NCBI RefSeq assembly: GCF_036884655.1
Contig: NC_088356.1
Location: forward strand, 12,598,501 to 12,662,500
From: Musa acuminata AAA Group
Lineage: Eukaryota > Streptophyta > Magnoliopsida > Zingiberales > Musaceae
Direction: 5' to 3'
DNA: 64,000 nucleotides
The notes beneath the pieces were generated by a model. It was not told the DNA's origin and ran no database searches. It saw only the letters and a list, made by a program, of their open reading frames with translations. A program made the position numbers and the translations under genes. Shown in pieces: positions 45,393 through 64,000 of the stretch (position 1 is its first letter; each line of letters begins with the position of its first letter).

Positions 45393-47629
45393 ATGGGGCA
45401 TCAGCATCGTCGTCATCGTCCAAACGACGAGAAGGTACGCCCAACCGATCCATCATTCTCTCGGTTAAAACTTTCGGCTTCGATCTTTCGTTTCTACCTC
45501 TTATTTTGATTTCTTTTTTCTTTTGCCTTTTTCGGGGTTGTTCTTCTGGTAACGTGTCTTCCCCTGCTCTATCTTCTTGGAGATGAACTAGTTATGTGTT
45601 TCTTGCCCGTGATTTTTTGCACCACCATGTCGTTTATGTAGTTCTTGATGATATATCGATCATCGGTTTGTTTTATGTTCTTGGTGATTCTGTGTCTTTT
45701 ATGTATCGTTTGATCTCATGTAGGTATGTCACATTCTTGAAACTTCTCTTGGTCAATAGATCTGTGGAATTTAGTGATTTCTAGGCTAATGGGATCGCAC
45801 AATGTGGTGGAGGATTTCTACTTCGTGTGGAATTCGCTGAGGTTCGATTGGATTACTTTTGCTGGGATGGTAGAATCGTGGAATAGGGTTTCCGCAGATG
45901 TTTTAGATTCTACAGGTTCTTCCTCTTTAAATCGTTTGGGCCCCGCGGTACAACTTGGACAATTTGCTCAAGCCCCGAAGATGGTTGTGAGGTATGGCAC
46001 CGATATCAAAATATGGAATCGCGAGACTTGAAAAGAAAGCCAAGCCAAAGCGTAAAAACTAGCTCGATTAGTCTAATCGTAGTGCGCCTGGGTTTGCTTG
46101 TCGAGCATGTCACTCGTTTCGAAGATTACCAAGACCAAATTGTTTGTTCATGCGTTATATCCATACGTTAGATCCCCGGGACCAATTTGTTTGCACGTCA
46201 AGATGTTAAATGCCAGTGAGACACATGAATTACTGCTGCAGTTCTCAGGAAGACGTTTTTTAAGAAATTGAAATGGGATACATCAAACAAACTTAGGACA
46301 TAGCTTGGGATCAGGATTTGGGTCGAAGAACCATTAGGAAGACTTCTTGAGTCTGTTGGACATTAGCCATTAGAAATATTTTTCCTTGGAAAGGGTTACA
46401 TTGGTGGGATTAGATCTACCGTGGAGAAAATTTCTTTGGTCTTTCGGCGGCTTATTAATTTGAAGGTCATATGAACATTTTCTTTTTCGTTCATATCAAT
46501 GTCCAAAAGACTTTTTAAGTTGAGTCTTGTATTTTTCTTGTCGGTAAATTTTCTGAGAAATCATAGGTTTTATGAAACAATTGAGCCCCACCGAGTGCCA
46601 AGCAAGCTATTATTCTAATTAGCTATAATAACCCATGCTGTTGGCGAATCGTGTGATCTCTATTTGTTTACCTCCTGTACACAACGTTTCGGGATTCTTA
46701 TTCGAATAAATTTATTCACATCATTAATTTTATCATGTTATGGGAGGGTAACTGGTTGGGATGATCGATATGAATTGATTGTTAGTTATCCGCTTTATTG
46801 CATCCTTTTGTTCAGTTTCTCGCTACCTTTCACTAAAAATTAGTTTTTCTTTTAGATCCATTGCTTATCATATAAAAAATATCAGTTTTCTTTTAGATTA
46901 TACAATAGCCACTACGTAGAAAAAGAAAAAGAAAAAGATTAATTTAGTTCTAAGCATAGTTATTTAGCCACTAAGCATAGTTTTCTTTTAGATTATACAA
47001 TAGCTGGACGCACCATATTTCATGAGGATATCAATTATTCATGTGACTGATTACCTTATGTAGCTGATGTTGTTTCATGCAGCCGTGTTCAGATTACAAA
47101 AAGTCATGTGAAATAAGATATGTAACAGACAAATCACGGTAAATAATATACTGAGTATGTATTATTATTATTACTTTTTGCTCTGTAATTCGTCAAAAGA
47201 ATTAAGCTACAATTTATTGTTCAAGTTGCGAAAACGACTTGATGCGGTTGCTTTTAGGTTTTCGATGTAAAGGATGGACTGGTTAAGCCAGGAAATAATG
47301 GCTACAGCTTACAAGGAATTTGTTAATAGCAATATCCTTTGGAACAAGCTGTGTTAATTATTAATTTTCTTTTGGAAAACAATGTGTCAAAACTTTTTCA
47401 GACTGATTGGCTCTCTACGGACTCCATGGCACCCAAGACGGACGTTTCACAGGAACTTGCTCGAGAGTCTCTAATAGCAATCTCCCAATCTGTTCCAGAA
47501 GAGAACCCCACCTCACATTTGTTGCCGGTTAACCCAGCTGTTGTTAGCATCGCCAGTGCAAAGGAAACTGAAGAGACTGAAAAGTACAGATCTGAGCTGA
47601 TCTCTATTGCCTCTATCCAGTCTCCATAA
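45393..47629 (+). CDS. Small hypothetical two-exon gene (89 aa)
   Basis: Predicted exons are 45393-45434 (14 codons, MGHQHRRHRPNDEK, donor GTACGC) and 47402-47629 (after a TTTTTCAG acceptor, stop TAA). Both junctions are phase 0, giving 89 residues. The leader before the ATG is GC-rich and looks like a promoter-proximal exon. Exon 2 encodes a serine-rich acidic segment with VSQELARESLIAISQSVPE and EKYRSELISIASIQSP. This looks like a conserved short protein of unknown function, but I cannot name a family with confidence. An alternative acceptor at 47256 would add a stop quickly. The 1.97 kb intron has no recognised content. Without transcript evidence the model is tentative; it is convergent with the CHY1 gene, whose stop is about 370 bp away. 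Confidence 0.45.
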
Positions 47630-47994
47630 GTTGATCTGTGACCTGAGGTCAATTTGTATTTCTCGTGTTGATAAGTTGATCCGTGTTACTCGTCGCTGTT
47701 AACCTGTCGCAACATGTTTTAGAGAACGAAACCGTGGCAGAGTGGATTTGATGACGGACAGAGGGGGGCTGAGACGGAAAGGGGAGGTGACGGCTTATAC
47801 CATCTTTATTTTCTTTGACAATTATTTCAAAAAAAATCGAAGGATTTAAATCTACATATACTTAGATTTTTTATTACTTTAATTTAAATCACAAAAAGAA
47901 AGACCCGCACACGAATTGTCCTTTTTCTTTTTGTCTTTTTGGACATCGTCATACTAGTTTATGATCACCACACCTTCGTAAGTCAGCAGATCTT
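47630..47994. other. Space between two convergent genes
   Basis: Contains the 3' flank of the small plus-strand gene and the 3' untranslated region of the minus-strand CHY1 gene. No further feature is recognised. Confidence 0.4.
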
Positions 47995-56752
<8,758 letters not shown>

Positions 56753-57240
56753 GACGATCTCCGAAACCCCTTCTCGATCAAGTAAAGAAATCAGATGATC
56801 GGTCACTATCACGAGGCAAAGGAATAGAGAGACCGAGCGAGAGGAGGAGAAATGACCCGATACCTGTACAACCAGACCGCAATCGGATGGCGAGGGCGAG
56901 AGAGATGAGCGGGATCACACCCCTGTTGCCATGTATGGTCTTCGTTTGGTTGCGGGTGTTTGTTTTCTTCCTAAAAGAAACAATAATAAAATGAAGAGAG
57001 TCCGTTCGTTTCTATATTTTTTTTCTTCGGTTTCATCGCAACCGTCAATCGCCGCTGCGAGGGGCGATGGATATCATATCAATATCAGGAGGTCTTTTTG
57101 GAATACCCACGTGTCAACTCATGTACGTAGCAATGCCTGTGACAGTCTGAATTCCAATGGATGGATACCCGTGGCACGATGACGAGCTGAATGTTATGGG
57201 TTTGGACGATATTATTATTATTATTATTATCTTCTAGACG
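56753..57240. other. CHY1 5' flank
   Basis: This GC-richer region upstream of the CHY1 ATG presumably carries its leader and promoter. It ends in a short (TTA)n run at about 57210-57231. No separate gene is supported. Confidence 0.45.
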
Positions 57241-57249
57241 ATGTCCATC

Positions 57250-58864
57250 TTTTATAAGATATTCTATAGATGAGTACGTGATGCATGTGAACCAAAAAGT
57301 TATCAGGAAGTAATTGAAAGTAAATAAAAAAAAAAATTGGTTAGTTGCTATGTAAGAAGAGATGGATGCTTTTCAAAATAACTACACTTATGATTTGGTG
57401 CAACTATTAAAGGGAATGAAGACCTTAAAAAACAAATGAGTTTTTAGATTGAAGACTCAATAATATTGTTTTCAACCAAAGTACAAAGCTAGATTGGTTG
57501 TTAAAGCCTTTGGTGAAAAAAAAGGGTATTGACTTTGAAGATATTTTTTCTCCTATTATTAAAATATCTTCTATCTGTGTTACTCTTGGTATTGTTGCTA
57601 GCTAGGACTTGGAGGTTGAACAGTTAGATGTGAAACAACTTTCCTTCATGATGATTAGACAACTTTCCTTCATGATGATTTGAAGGAAAAATTTATACGG
57701 AGCAATCAGAATGCTTAAAAGTCAAAGGTAAAGAGAACTTTATTTGTAAATTGAGGAAGAACTTGTATCGGTTAAAGCAAGCTCTAAGATAGTGGTACAG
57801 AAAGTTTGATTCATTTATGATTGAAAATGAATACAAAAGAACGGCTTCAGATCATTGTGTATACATCAAATGGTTTGGTGAGAATTTTATTATTCTCTTA
57901 TTTTATGTTGAAGACATGCTTATCATTGGGAAAGATATATCTACAATTGATAGGTTGAAGAAAGAACTAAGTGACTATTTTGCAATGAAGGACATGGGGC
58001 GAACAAAGCAAATACTAGACATGCATATTTCCCGTGATAGAAAAACCAAAAAGATTTGGTTGTCACAGGAGAAATACATTGAGAAGGTATTGGAAAGGTT
58101 CAGTATGAGTAATGCAAAGGCAGTTGGTTCTCCTCTTGTAAGTCACTTCAAATTGTGCTCAGAATAGAGTTCGTCAAGTGATGAGGAGTAGGAGAAAATG
58201 TAAAATGTTCCTTATGCTTCAATAGTTGGAAGTTTAATATATGCAATGATATGTACGAGGCCGGACATCACATATGCAGTGGGTGTTACTAGTATATTTC
58301 TTGCAAATCTAAGCAAAGAGCATTGGGAAGTAGTAAAGTGGACATTTAGATACCTCAGAAGGAGCTCTAAGGTTTGTTTAAGCTTTGGAGGTGGACCACC
58401 TGTGTTGATAGGTTACATAGATGCAGATATGATAAGAGATATTGATACGAGAAAGTCTACATCATGTACTTACTTTTACATGGAGAGTTATGTTATGATA
58501 ATCCATATTACAAATGTATATTACTCTTTCCACCATATAGGCAAAATATTTTACTATTATAGAGGTTTACAAAGAAATATTATGGATGAAAAAATTCTTA
58601 CAAGAATTAAGACTGAAATAAGAAAACTATGTGGTGAATTGTGACAGCTAGAGTATCATCCATTTGTGTAAGAACCAAACTTTTCATTCCAAGTCAAAGC
58701 ATATAGATGTCAGATACCACTGGATTCGAAATGTACTTGAAGAGAAACAGTTGCAATTTCAAAAAATTCACACAGATGATAACGGAGCAGACATATTAAC
58801 AAAGACCATACCAAAAGAAAGGCCGGAGATATGCCGACAACTGGTTAGCATAACTTCACATTGA
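57250..58864 (+). pseudogene. Decayed Tork/Tnt1-like Copia pol (reverse transcriptase and RNase H)
   Basis: Scattered frames on the plus strand preserve the order of a Copia pol. KARLV-type text lies near 57485. YKRTASDHCVYIKW leads into a YVEDM motif near 57905, where the family normally has YVDDM, so one catalytic Asp is replaced by Glu. KKIWLSQEKYIEKVLERF follows, then CTRPDITYAVGV and KHIDVRYHWIRNVLE in RNase H, with the last stop at 58862-58864. There are many frameshifts and stops. A 25-bp tandem duplication (CAACTTTCCTTCATGATGAT) is at 57640-57682. Gag, protease and integrase are not visible. Confidence 0.8.
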
Positions 58865-58904
58865 GGATTCATGAGACAGCCTCCCTTATGGGTTGAAGGG
58901 GAAG

Positions 58905-59300
58905 GTTATTGAGCTGACAACCTATAAATTCAGCCCATAGTAAATTTTAATAGCCCATAGCCTATCTCCCTTTCAACGAAAACCCTAGATCAAATAAGGG
59001 GGGTGTGGTGGCTATGAGATTGAAGCAGAAAACTATAGCAGAAGGGGCAAAAAAACTACAGCAACAACGTGATTCAAAAAAGAGGAGGGAAGGGCAGAAA
59101 AACAAGAGAAGAGAAGGAAATCCTTGTATCCCAATTATTCCCTTGAGATTTGCTTGGTTTTTAGGCAAAAGACTATTAGATTTATATTTTCATTATTCTT
59201 ATAGTGGATTATGTCTTATTTGTCCTATACTTTTTATCATTGGAAAGATTTTTCATGTAAATCTTAATATTTTATTTGATTATGAGTGCATTTAATTTAA
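58905..59300 (+). repeat. Possible 3' LTR remnant of the Tork-like element
   Basis: A purine-rich stretch (GGTTGAAGGGGAAGG, 58892-58906) precedes TTATTGAGCTGACAACC, a degenerate LTR start. The following text (AGCCCATAG twice, then CCCTAGATCAAAT) and the T-rich end near 59300 fit an LTR of about 0.4 kb. The partner LTR is not in the window, so this is inferred from position. Confidence 0.45.
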
Positions 59301-60901
59301 CTGCTCTGTTAATATTTATCATATATAAAAATTTATTTTATTTTTATATCCCATCAGTGTATCCTTTCGGTAGCACGGAAAGTTATGAGCCGCTCTACCG
59401 GAAGCAATATTAACTCTTTTTTATCGTCATGAAGGCTACACTGCATGCTGCTACGATTAGTGTTCATCTAGTTTGTTTGTTTGTATATTTGTGTCGAAAC
59501 ATATGATGTTAGAGATAAAAGGTTTTCATTTGGAATCGCCCGATCGCGATAGACGACGAGACATGTGAAATCATTTCTGGAGATCGGCACGCGGGAGAAA
59601 GAAAAGTCGGTAAGAGGTTTCAGGAGCAAACTCGAACCCTCTCTCGTGTTAGGAACTCGAAAGAAGAACAGGTAAGGGCGATCAAAGATAGCATCGAAGA
59701 CGAAGGTGGACTCCTTGTAAAGATGCATCTTCCGAGTTAGCGAAACAAGAACGTGAGATGATGGAAGCGCTTCAACCCAGTGGTTGATTAGAGCTCGCAA
59801 AGCAGTGACGAACACTAAAACTTGCATCAACAGTGCCATCCAGCTATCACTCGTGATGCGACTTCGACCTCCATCGTAGAAGAAAACAAAACGATGCCAT
59901 CGGACGTCGACAAAATGCCGAGACAGTGCAGGGAAGTGCGACATAGAAAATCACACAATACAACTGCACGACATTTTGCTTGATTGATTTTTAATGGAAT
60001 TAACTAGCGATGGAGGACAAAGTAGAGCATGTGATCGACACCGAGCTCAACACCCCCAGATATAAATCAGATTAAATGCTAATGAAAAAATCTGCCTTAT
60101 TTGCCGCCATATTGAATATCAATCGTCATCGTATTGGGTTTGGTTCCGAGTCATGTTGGAGATGTCTTTAGGGCTTTTTCTTGATTGAGGAGGATTGGTA
60201 GTTCATATAATATGGAATTATTGCTTCATATGAATTATGGATACCTAACATAACGACATCTCTCATTGCAGATTCACACGACAGATCAGATTAAGACTGT
60301 AAAAACACATAATTACATGGGTACAGCAAGAAAAAGTTCGGAGCAAGGAACTATATCAAGAGTAAGTACTATCTCCTCTCTGAGAATTTTCCGGATATAA
60401 TAGAATTTTAGCAACCGATCGTAAATATAACATCATGGGCATTAGCAGCAAGTTGGTGAAAGAAAACTTGGCCATGAGATTAGGCACTACCAGTGTTCTT
60501 TCTGATTTCTTAATTCAGTGCAGGAAGACAAAAGGAACCGATCGTAAATGTGAAGCCAAACGTGGCGTGAACTCGATCGACGGACTCCGAATGTGCAAAG
60601 ATTTTATCGGGACCAACCTCGTAGATGTTCTGATCGAAGAAGGTGAGGAGGAGCTTGTTGTTCTACTTTCTTCATGTCTCCTCGTTGTCATAGGACTCGA
60701 TCAGTTGTTCGGTTTCTCTCCTCTCTTTTTTCCCCTTCAGGTAGGAGAGCCAAATATGGAACAAGTACATGTTTCGAGGGCTATCTATGTTTAGAAATGA
60801 AGCGATGGAGTTGCTGATGATAGACCAAAGAACAAAAGTGTTGTATAAGGCCGTGCCGTGGTCTCAAACCCAATACCGCTTACGAAAAGAGAGTTTCCAT
60901 G

Positions 60902-60941
<40 letters not shown>

Positions 60942-61190
60942 TCTGAAGGAAATGAGGCAAAGAAAATGAGGAGGAGATAAGACGACATGGAAAATCTAAG
61001 AAAGCGAGACACGAAAAATAAAAGAAAAATAAAGTAATTGTACACTGAAATTTTTGGATTTGCATGCTAACCTTTTCTGCTGCTGCTGCATGCCCGCCGC
61101 AGCATCGAGTCATCCATGATTCGGCCATCCATCTCCCCGTGGAATTATAAATCTCTTTTGGCAGTCGTTTCGATTTGCGATTGCAGCATT
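59301..61190. other. Intergenic region without a recognised gene
   Basis: Several ORFs of 60-160 codons occur (for example 158 codons on the minus strand at 59468-59944 and 119 on the plus strand at 60435-60794), but none shows a motif and no splice structure joins them. The only clear feature is the (CAA)n tract at 60902-60941. Confidence 0.45.
60902..60941. repeat. (CAA)n microsatellite
   Basis: About 13 AAC/CAA units, uninterrupted. Confidence 0.95.
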
Positions 61191-61194
61191 CGTA

Positions 61195-62094
61195 TCAGAA
61201 CAGGGACCGACCAGGCGCACCCGCCGGCCACCCGTGCGCGTCCACCGGAAGCTGGCTATTGGCCATGTTAAGCGGCAAGCTATAGAAGGGGAGTCCGGAC
61301 GGGTCCGAGAACGTGTTGCCGCCTGCACCGCTGGTCCCGCTCCCGCCGTCTCCTCCCGACCCTTGCGGGTCTGGCGGCTGCATCTGCATCTGCGGTGGTT
61401 CCTCCTCCTCGAGCGGCAGCCGCTCGTAGGCGACGTTGGTGAATGAGGCAGCGATCACGATCACTGGCCCTGCTGCGAAGAGCGTACCGACGACGTTCCC
61501 ACCGACGACCTGCCCCTGGCCTCCTGCGAGGAAGATGGTGAGGCTAGTAGCTCCAGGGGGAGCGGGCGGCGGGAGGAAGGACCCCGACAGCGACAAGATC
61601 TCGAAGTGGCCATGGAGAGTGACGACGGAGCCGGCCGTCGACGGCTGGCGGACGGTGACGTTGGAGACGGTGCCGCTGCCACTGAGGACGCAGATCCCGC
61701 GCAGCCGGCGGCGAGCGTACGTCGCGATGCACTCGACGATATCACACCCAGCCCCGACCTCAAGGATGTGTGCCCGGAGGGTGTTGGCGCTCTCCTGGGT
61801 GATGATCACCGGGGGCTTGGGCTTGTTCTTGGAGCCCTGTGGCCTTCCCCGGGGTCGCCGGGCCACGACGTCCCCGGGCCCGGAGCCTGCCGCAACCGGC
61901 TCGAGTCCTTGTTGGTCCGTCGCCGAGCCCTCGCGGTCAGAGCTGCGGAATTGGCTGTGCCCGTTGTTACTGCTGTCACCGCCATCGTTCTGGTCGTCGG
62001 ACTCGGGGTCGTGGTGGTGCCGAAGGTGAAGGCCGGGACGGTGGGAGAGATGGTGGGCGTACCTTGAAGCGGTGCCTAGATCCAGACCAGCCAT
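61195..62094 (-). CDS. AHL: AT-hook motif nuclear-localized protein, type I AHL (299 aa, intronless)
   Basis: An AHL protein binds AT-rich DNA in the nucleus and acts as a chromatin/transcription co-regulator in growth and organ development. The start chosen is the ATG at 62094 ([15 protein letters not shown]), typical of clade A AHLs; an upstream in-frame ATG at 62115 adds seven residues. Domains: His-rich N terminus; type I AT-hook [17 protein letters not shown] (about 79-95); PPC/DUF296 domain about 96-222, with LRAHILEV and the [15 protein letters not shown] core (canonical Arg replaced by His); then an acidic Glu run, a glutamine/proline/glycine-rich tail and a PFYSLPLNM motif. Single-exon structure and GC-rich coding sequence fit clade A in monocots. 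A TATA-like stretch lies upstream at about 62236-62262 and a (GA)n tract at 62510-62541. Confidence 0.92.
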   Translation of the reverse strand: MAGLDLGTASRYAHHLSHRPGLHLRHHHDPESDDQNDGGDSSNNGHSQFRSSDREGSATDQQGLEPVAAGSGPGDVVARRPRGRPQGSKNKPKPPVIITQESANTLRAHILEVGAGCDIVECIATYARRRLRGICVLSGSGTVSNVTVRQPSTAGSVVTLHGHFEILSLSGSFLPPPAPPGATSLTIFLAGGQGQVVGGNVVGTLFAAGPVIVIAASFTNVAYERLPLEEEEPPQMQMQPPDPQGSGGDGGSGTSGAGGNTFSDPSGLPFYSLPLNMANSQLPVDAHGWPAGAPGRSLF

Positions 62095-62235
62095 AACCTC
62101 ATCCAACAAAAACAATAAGATGAGAGGAGGAGAAGGAGGAAGAAAAAAAAAATAAGCAGCACTGTTTTGTTAGCTTAAAAAAAGAAGAAAAAAAATTGGA
62201 GAGAGTGAGGAAAGCCTCTGAAAATCATATATACA

Positions 62236-62262
62236 CATATATATTTTATATATTTATATTAA
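62236..62262 (-). promoter_or_regulatory. TATA-rich promoter element of the AHL gene
   Basis: The minus strand contains TTTAATATAAATATATAAAA, about 145-170 bp upstream of the ATG, between purine-rich flanks. Several overlapping TATA boxes are possible. Confidence 0.5.
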
Positions 62263-62509
62263 AAGGGGAGGGTTTTTTGTTTTTTTTTAAGTGTTCAAGC
62301 AGAAACGATCGAGGGAGAAAAGAAGAAAGCAAAGACAAGGGCAGCCCAAGGGAAGAACCAAGAGGGCTAGCTGCAGGAGACAGCCACATACATATGGAAA
62401 GAACGAGGCTCGATGGTTTGCAGAGAAAGAAAGGGAGGGGCTATCCAGGTAGGGAGACGATGGATGGCGAGAGAGGAGTTGAAGAAGCTGGTGCATAAAA
62501 TAAAAGGAA

Positions 62510-62541
62510 AGAGAGAGAGAGAGAGGGAGAGAGAGAGAGAG
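62510..62541. repeat. (GA)n tract upstream of the AHL gene
   Basis: A GA run with one GG interruption lies about 420 bp upstream of the AHL start. GAGA-type tracts in plant promoters can bind BPC proteins and often mark Polycomb-regulated genes; that role is inference here. Confidence 0.8.
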
Positions 62542-62599
62542 ATGCTCCGCGGTGGTGATATCGGATGTAACACCGCAGCGTTGGGTGGCGATGCCATTT

Positions 62600-63600
62600 G
62601 GGGGTTTGTTTAATGCCAGAACCCAGGGTTTAGGCGTTGCCAGTTAATTAACCTTGAGTTATGGGTCGATGCGGAGTGGGACCCACCTCTCTCTCTCTCT
62701 CAAAACAACTGGTGGCTCCCGCATGGACCATCGTTAGGTTGGCTTCCGTCCATCATCCCACATTATCTACTCGAAGCACTTTTATCAAATCACAGTAAGT
62801 ACTGCATGTGTTCACCGAAGAATATGCCGCTTCGACCTACGGAGCTCTCCCTCCTCAGCTTTTCGGAACACCGAGAGTTCCTCCTTCGCGTAGAGGAGAA
62901 ATTAAAAGCAAAACCCATGCGTGGGTGGTCGATAAAAGCAAGGTGGAAAATGGGGTTTGGAATTGGAAAAGCACAGGTTAGACTGGAATCTGTAGGTCTT
63001 AAGCACCCTACTATATATATACTCTAAAATGTCAGCGTGGAAAATTCCCTTTGTCCCATTGCTCTTTCAAAGCTCTGGTAGACCTGACGAGGCTTTTTTC
63101 GTCTTCGTATGGGGAGCAAGCGATCGAGTGAGGAACCTTTTACGACAAGTTGGTGGCACTCGACCTAATGGTCACGGCAGTAACCGAGCCGAGTCTGCCT
63201 TCGTCCACTACCATAACTACTAAAATAGTCAGGGGATGGGGTTCATGGTCTAAACCATGGGTTAGGTTTATTACTGAGGGAATGACGGAGCACGGCATTA
63301 GAAGAGTGACCGAGGCCACACTCTGGCCAGCACAGCATCAGACGGCCGGAACGCATGCATGCACGCACGCACGCACGCATTGCAGTCACGTGCAGGTCAA
63401 TATATGCAGTCGGAAACCATTCGATCCGATGGCTCGGCCGGGCCGCCCACCCCATGTCTGTCGGCCAGGGGCCAGCAGTCGCTTTCATCCTCCTCCTCCT
63501 GCTCCACCTCCCGCCTCTTCCTCCTCGGGACTATTCCCCACCCCACCCCACCCCACCCCCTTAAACTCGGGCGGCCGCAACCAACCACAGGAAATTGACC
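62600..63600. other. Intergenic region with short tandem repeats
   Basis: No gene is recognised. Local features are a (CT)n run near 62687-62700, a (GCAC)n/(ACGC)n tract at 63351-63380 and a (CCCCA)n tract at 63537-63562. Confidence 0.5.
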
Positions 63601-63623
63601 ACCCCGAGTCATTGCCCTCCAAC

Positions 63624-63638
63624 TAAAACCCTAACCCT
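63624..63638 (+). promoter_or_regulatory. Telo-box (AAACCCTAACCCTAA)
   Basis: Two plant telomere-repeat units in a row, followed by a purine-rich stretch. In plants a short AAACCCTAA is a common promoter/leader element of ribosomal-protein and growth genes and a Polycomb-recruiting motif. Here it is most likely at the start of a plus-strand gene that continues past the window. Confidence 0.6.
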
Positions 63639-63725
63639 AATCCCGAGAAGAGAGAGACAGAGAGAACACCATCGATCCTCCTCCACCCCCTGCAGCTTCT
63701 CTCTGGATTCCAATATCCGACGAAA

Positions 63726-63809
63726 ATGGTGGTCCCTGGTCGAGCGAATCAAAACATCATCCACTACGGACAAGTCACAGATTCATATAATATGCTCCCC
63801 TTGGTGTGA
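63726..63809 (+). other. Short ORF in the leader of a gene beyond the right edge (27 aa)
   Basis: ATG at 63726, encoding MVVPGRANQNIIHYGQ and 11 more residues before TGA. Together with a second short frame (ATG 63884, containing CAGALYERIGGEKC, stop near 63982) it may form upstream ORFs in a long plant leader. Neither is a peptide I recognise. A spliced first coding exon is the alternative. Confidence 0.35.
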
Positions 63810-64000
63810 TCGACCTGTCTTCGGATACCTCCAACCCCAATGAATAGTTTAAGGAGGAAGGTACGAAACCAAGCAAAGTGGCTATGCTAAGAAAGCCAAT
63901 CAAACTACCTGTGCCTTGTGCTGGTGCTCTTTATGAGAGGATCGGTGGTGAAAAGTGCTCCCACAGTCTTCCTTCTTTGCCATAACTTTTACGAATTAAA

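Noticed and set aside
45774..46031. 85-codon ORF after the first exon of the small gene as an extra exon
   Set aside because: No suitable splice sites join it in phase with the 45393 exon, and its peptide has no recognisable feature.
59468..59944. 158-codon ORF on the minus strand as a gene
   Set aside because: No motif, no promoter or splice context, and unusual residue composition. It lies in a gene-free region and is probably a chance open frame.
60435..60794. 119-codon plus-strand ORF
   Set aside because: Short, no family resemblance, and located next to low-complexity sequence.
63351..63562. Short tandem repeats at the right edge as a CRISPR-like or satellite array
   Set aside because: Simple (ACGC)n and (CCCCA)n tracts without spacers, and the genome is eukaryotic.

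Overview
This is nuclear DNA of a flowering plant. Five host genes, four of them with recognisable products (three of these multi-exon or intronless types typical of plants), sit between large blocks of nested LTR retrotransposons. GC-rich coding exons (notably the AHL gene), AT-rich introns and abundant SIRE/Maximus-type Copia elements suggest a monocot, possibly Zingiberales (banana-like). That species-level guess is inference only.

Layout. Bases 1-11118 hold a minus-strand SIRE-like Copia element (C, running off the left edge). A second element (B, 923-9022, target duplication GGTTT) sits inside its gag. B has kept its LTRs and gag but carries an unrelated 369-codon ORF where pol should be. 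Bases 11170-14580 hold a small single-exon invertase/pectin-methylesterase-inhibitor-like gene. Bases 14585-37625 are a rearranged cluster of LTRs from a third Copia family (G) with one pol fragment. Nested in it are an ORF-less LTR element (F, 16462-22458), itself hit by a solo LTR (D, 20752-22330, duplication CTTTT), and a full-length but dead SIRE-type element (A, 26816-35690, duplication CCTCT). Bases 38450-44800 carry a 12-exon plastidial pyruvate kinase beta-type gene on the plus strand. A small two-exon hypothetical gene is at 45393-47629. A 14-exon peroxisomal CHY1-type 3-hydroxyisobutyryl-CoA hydrolase gene runs on the minus strand from 56752 to 47995. A decayed Tork/Tnt1-like Copia fragment lies at 57250-59300. 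An intronless AT-hook nuclear-localized (AHL) gene is on the minus strand at 61195-62094. The right edge (63600-64000) looks like the 5' leader of a gene that continues beyond the window.

The host genes are not a functional cluster: plastid glycolysis/fatty-acid precursor supply, peroxisomal valine catabolism, a cell-wall or vacuolar inhibitor-like protein and a chromatin architectural protein. The most unusual object is element B, whose pol has been swapped almost exactly for another ORF cassette. Also notable are the minisatellites in the LTRs, built from the palindromic core GGCGGTTGCACCGCC. Exon boundaries were placed by reading GT/AG sites and checking that phases join; no alignments were run.
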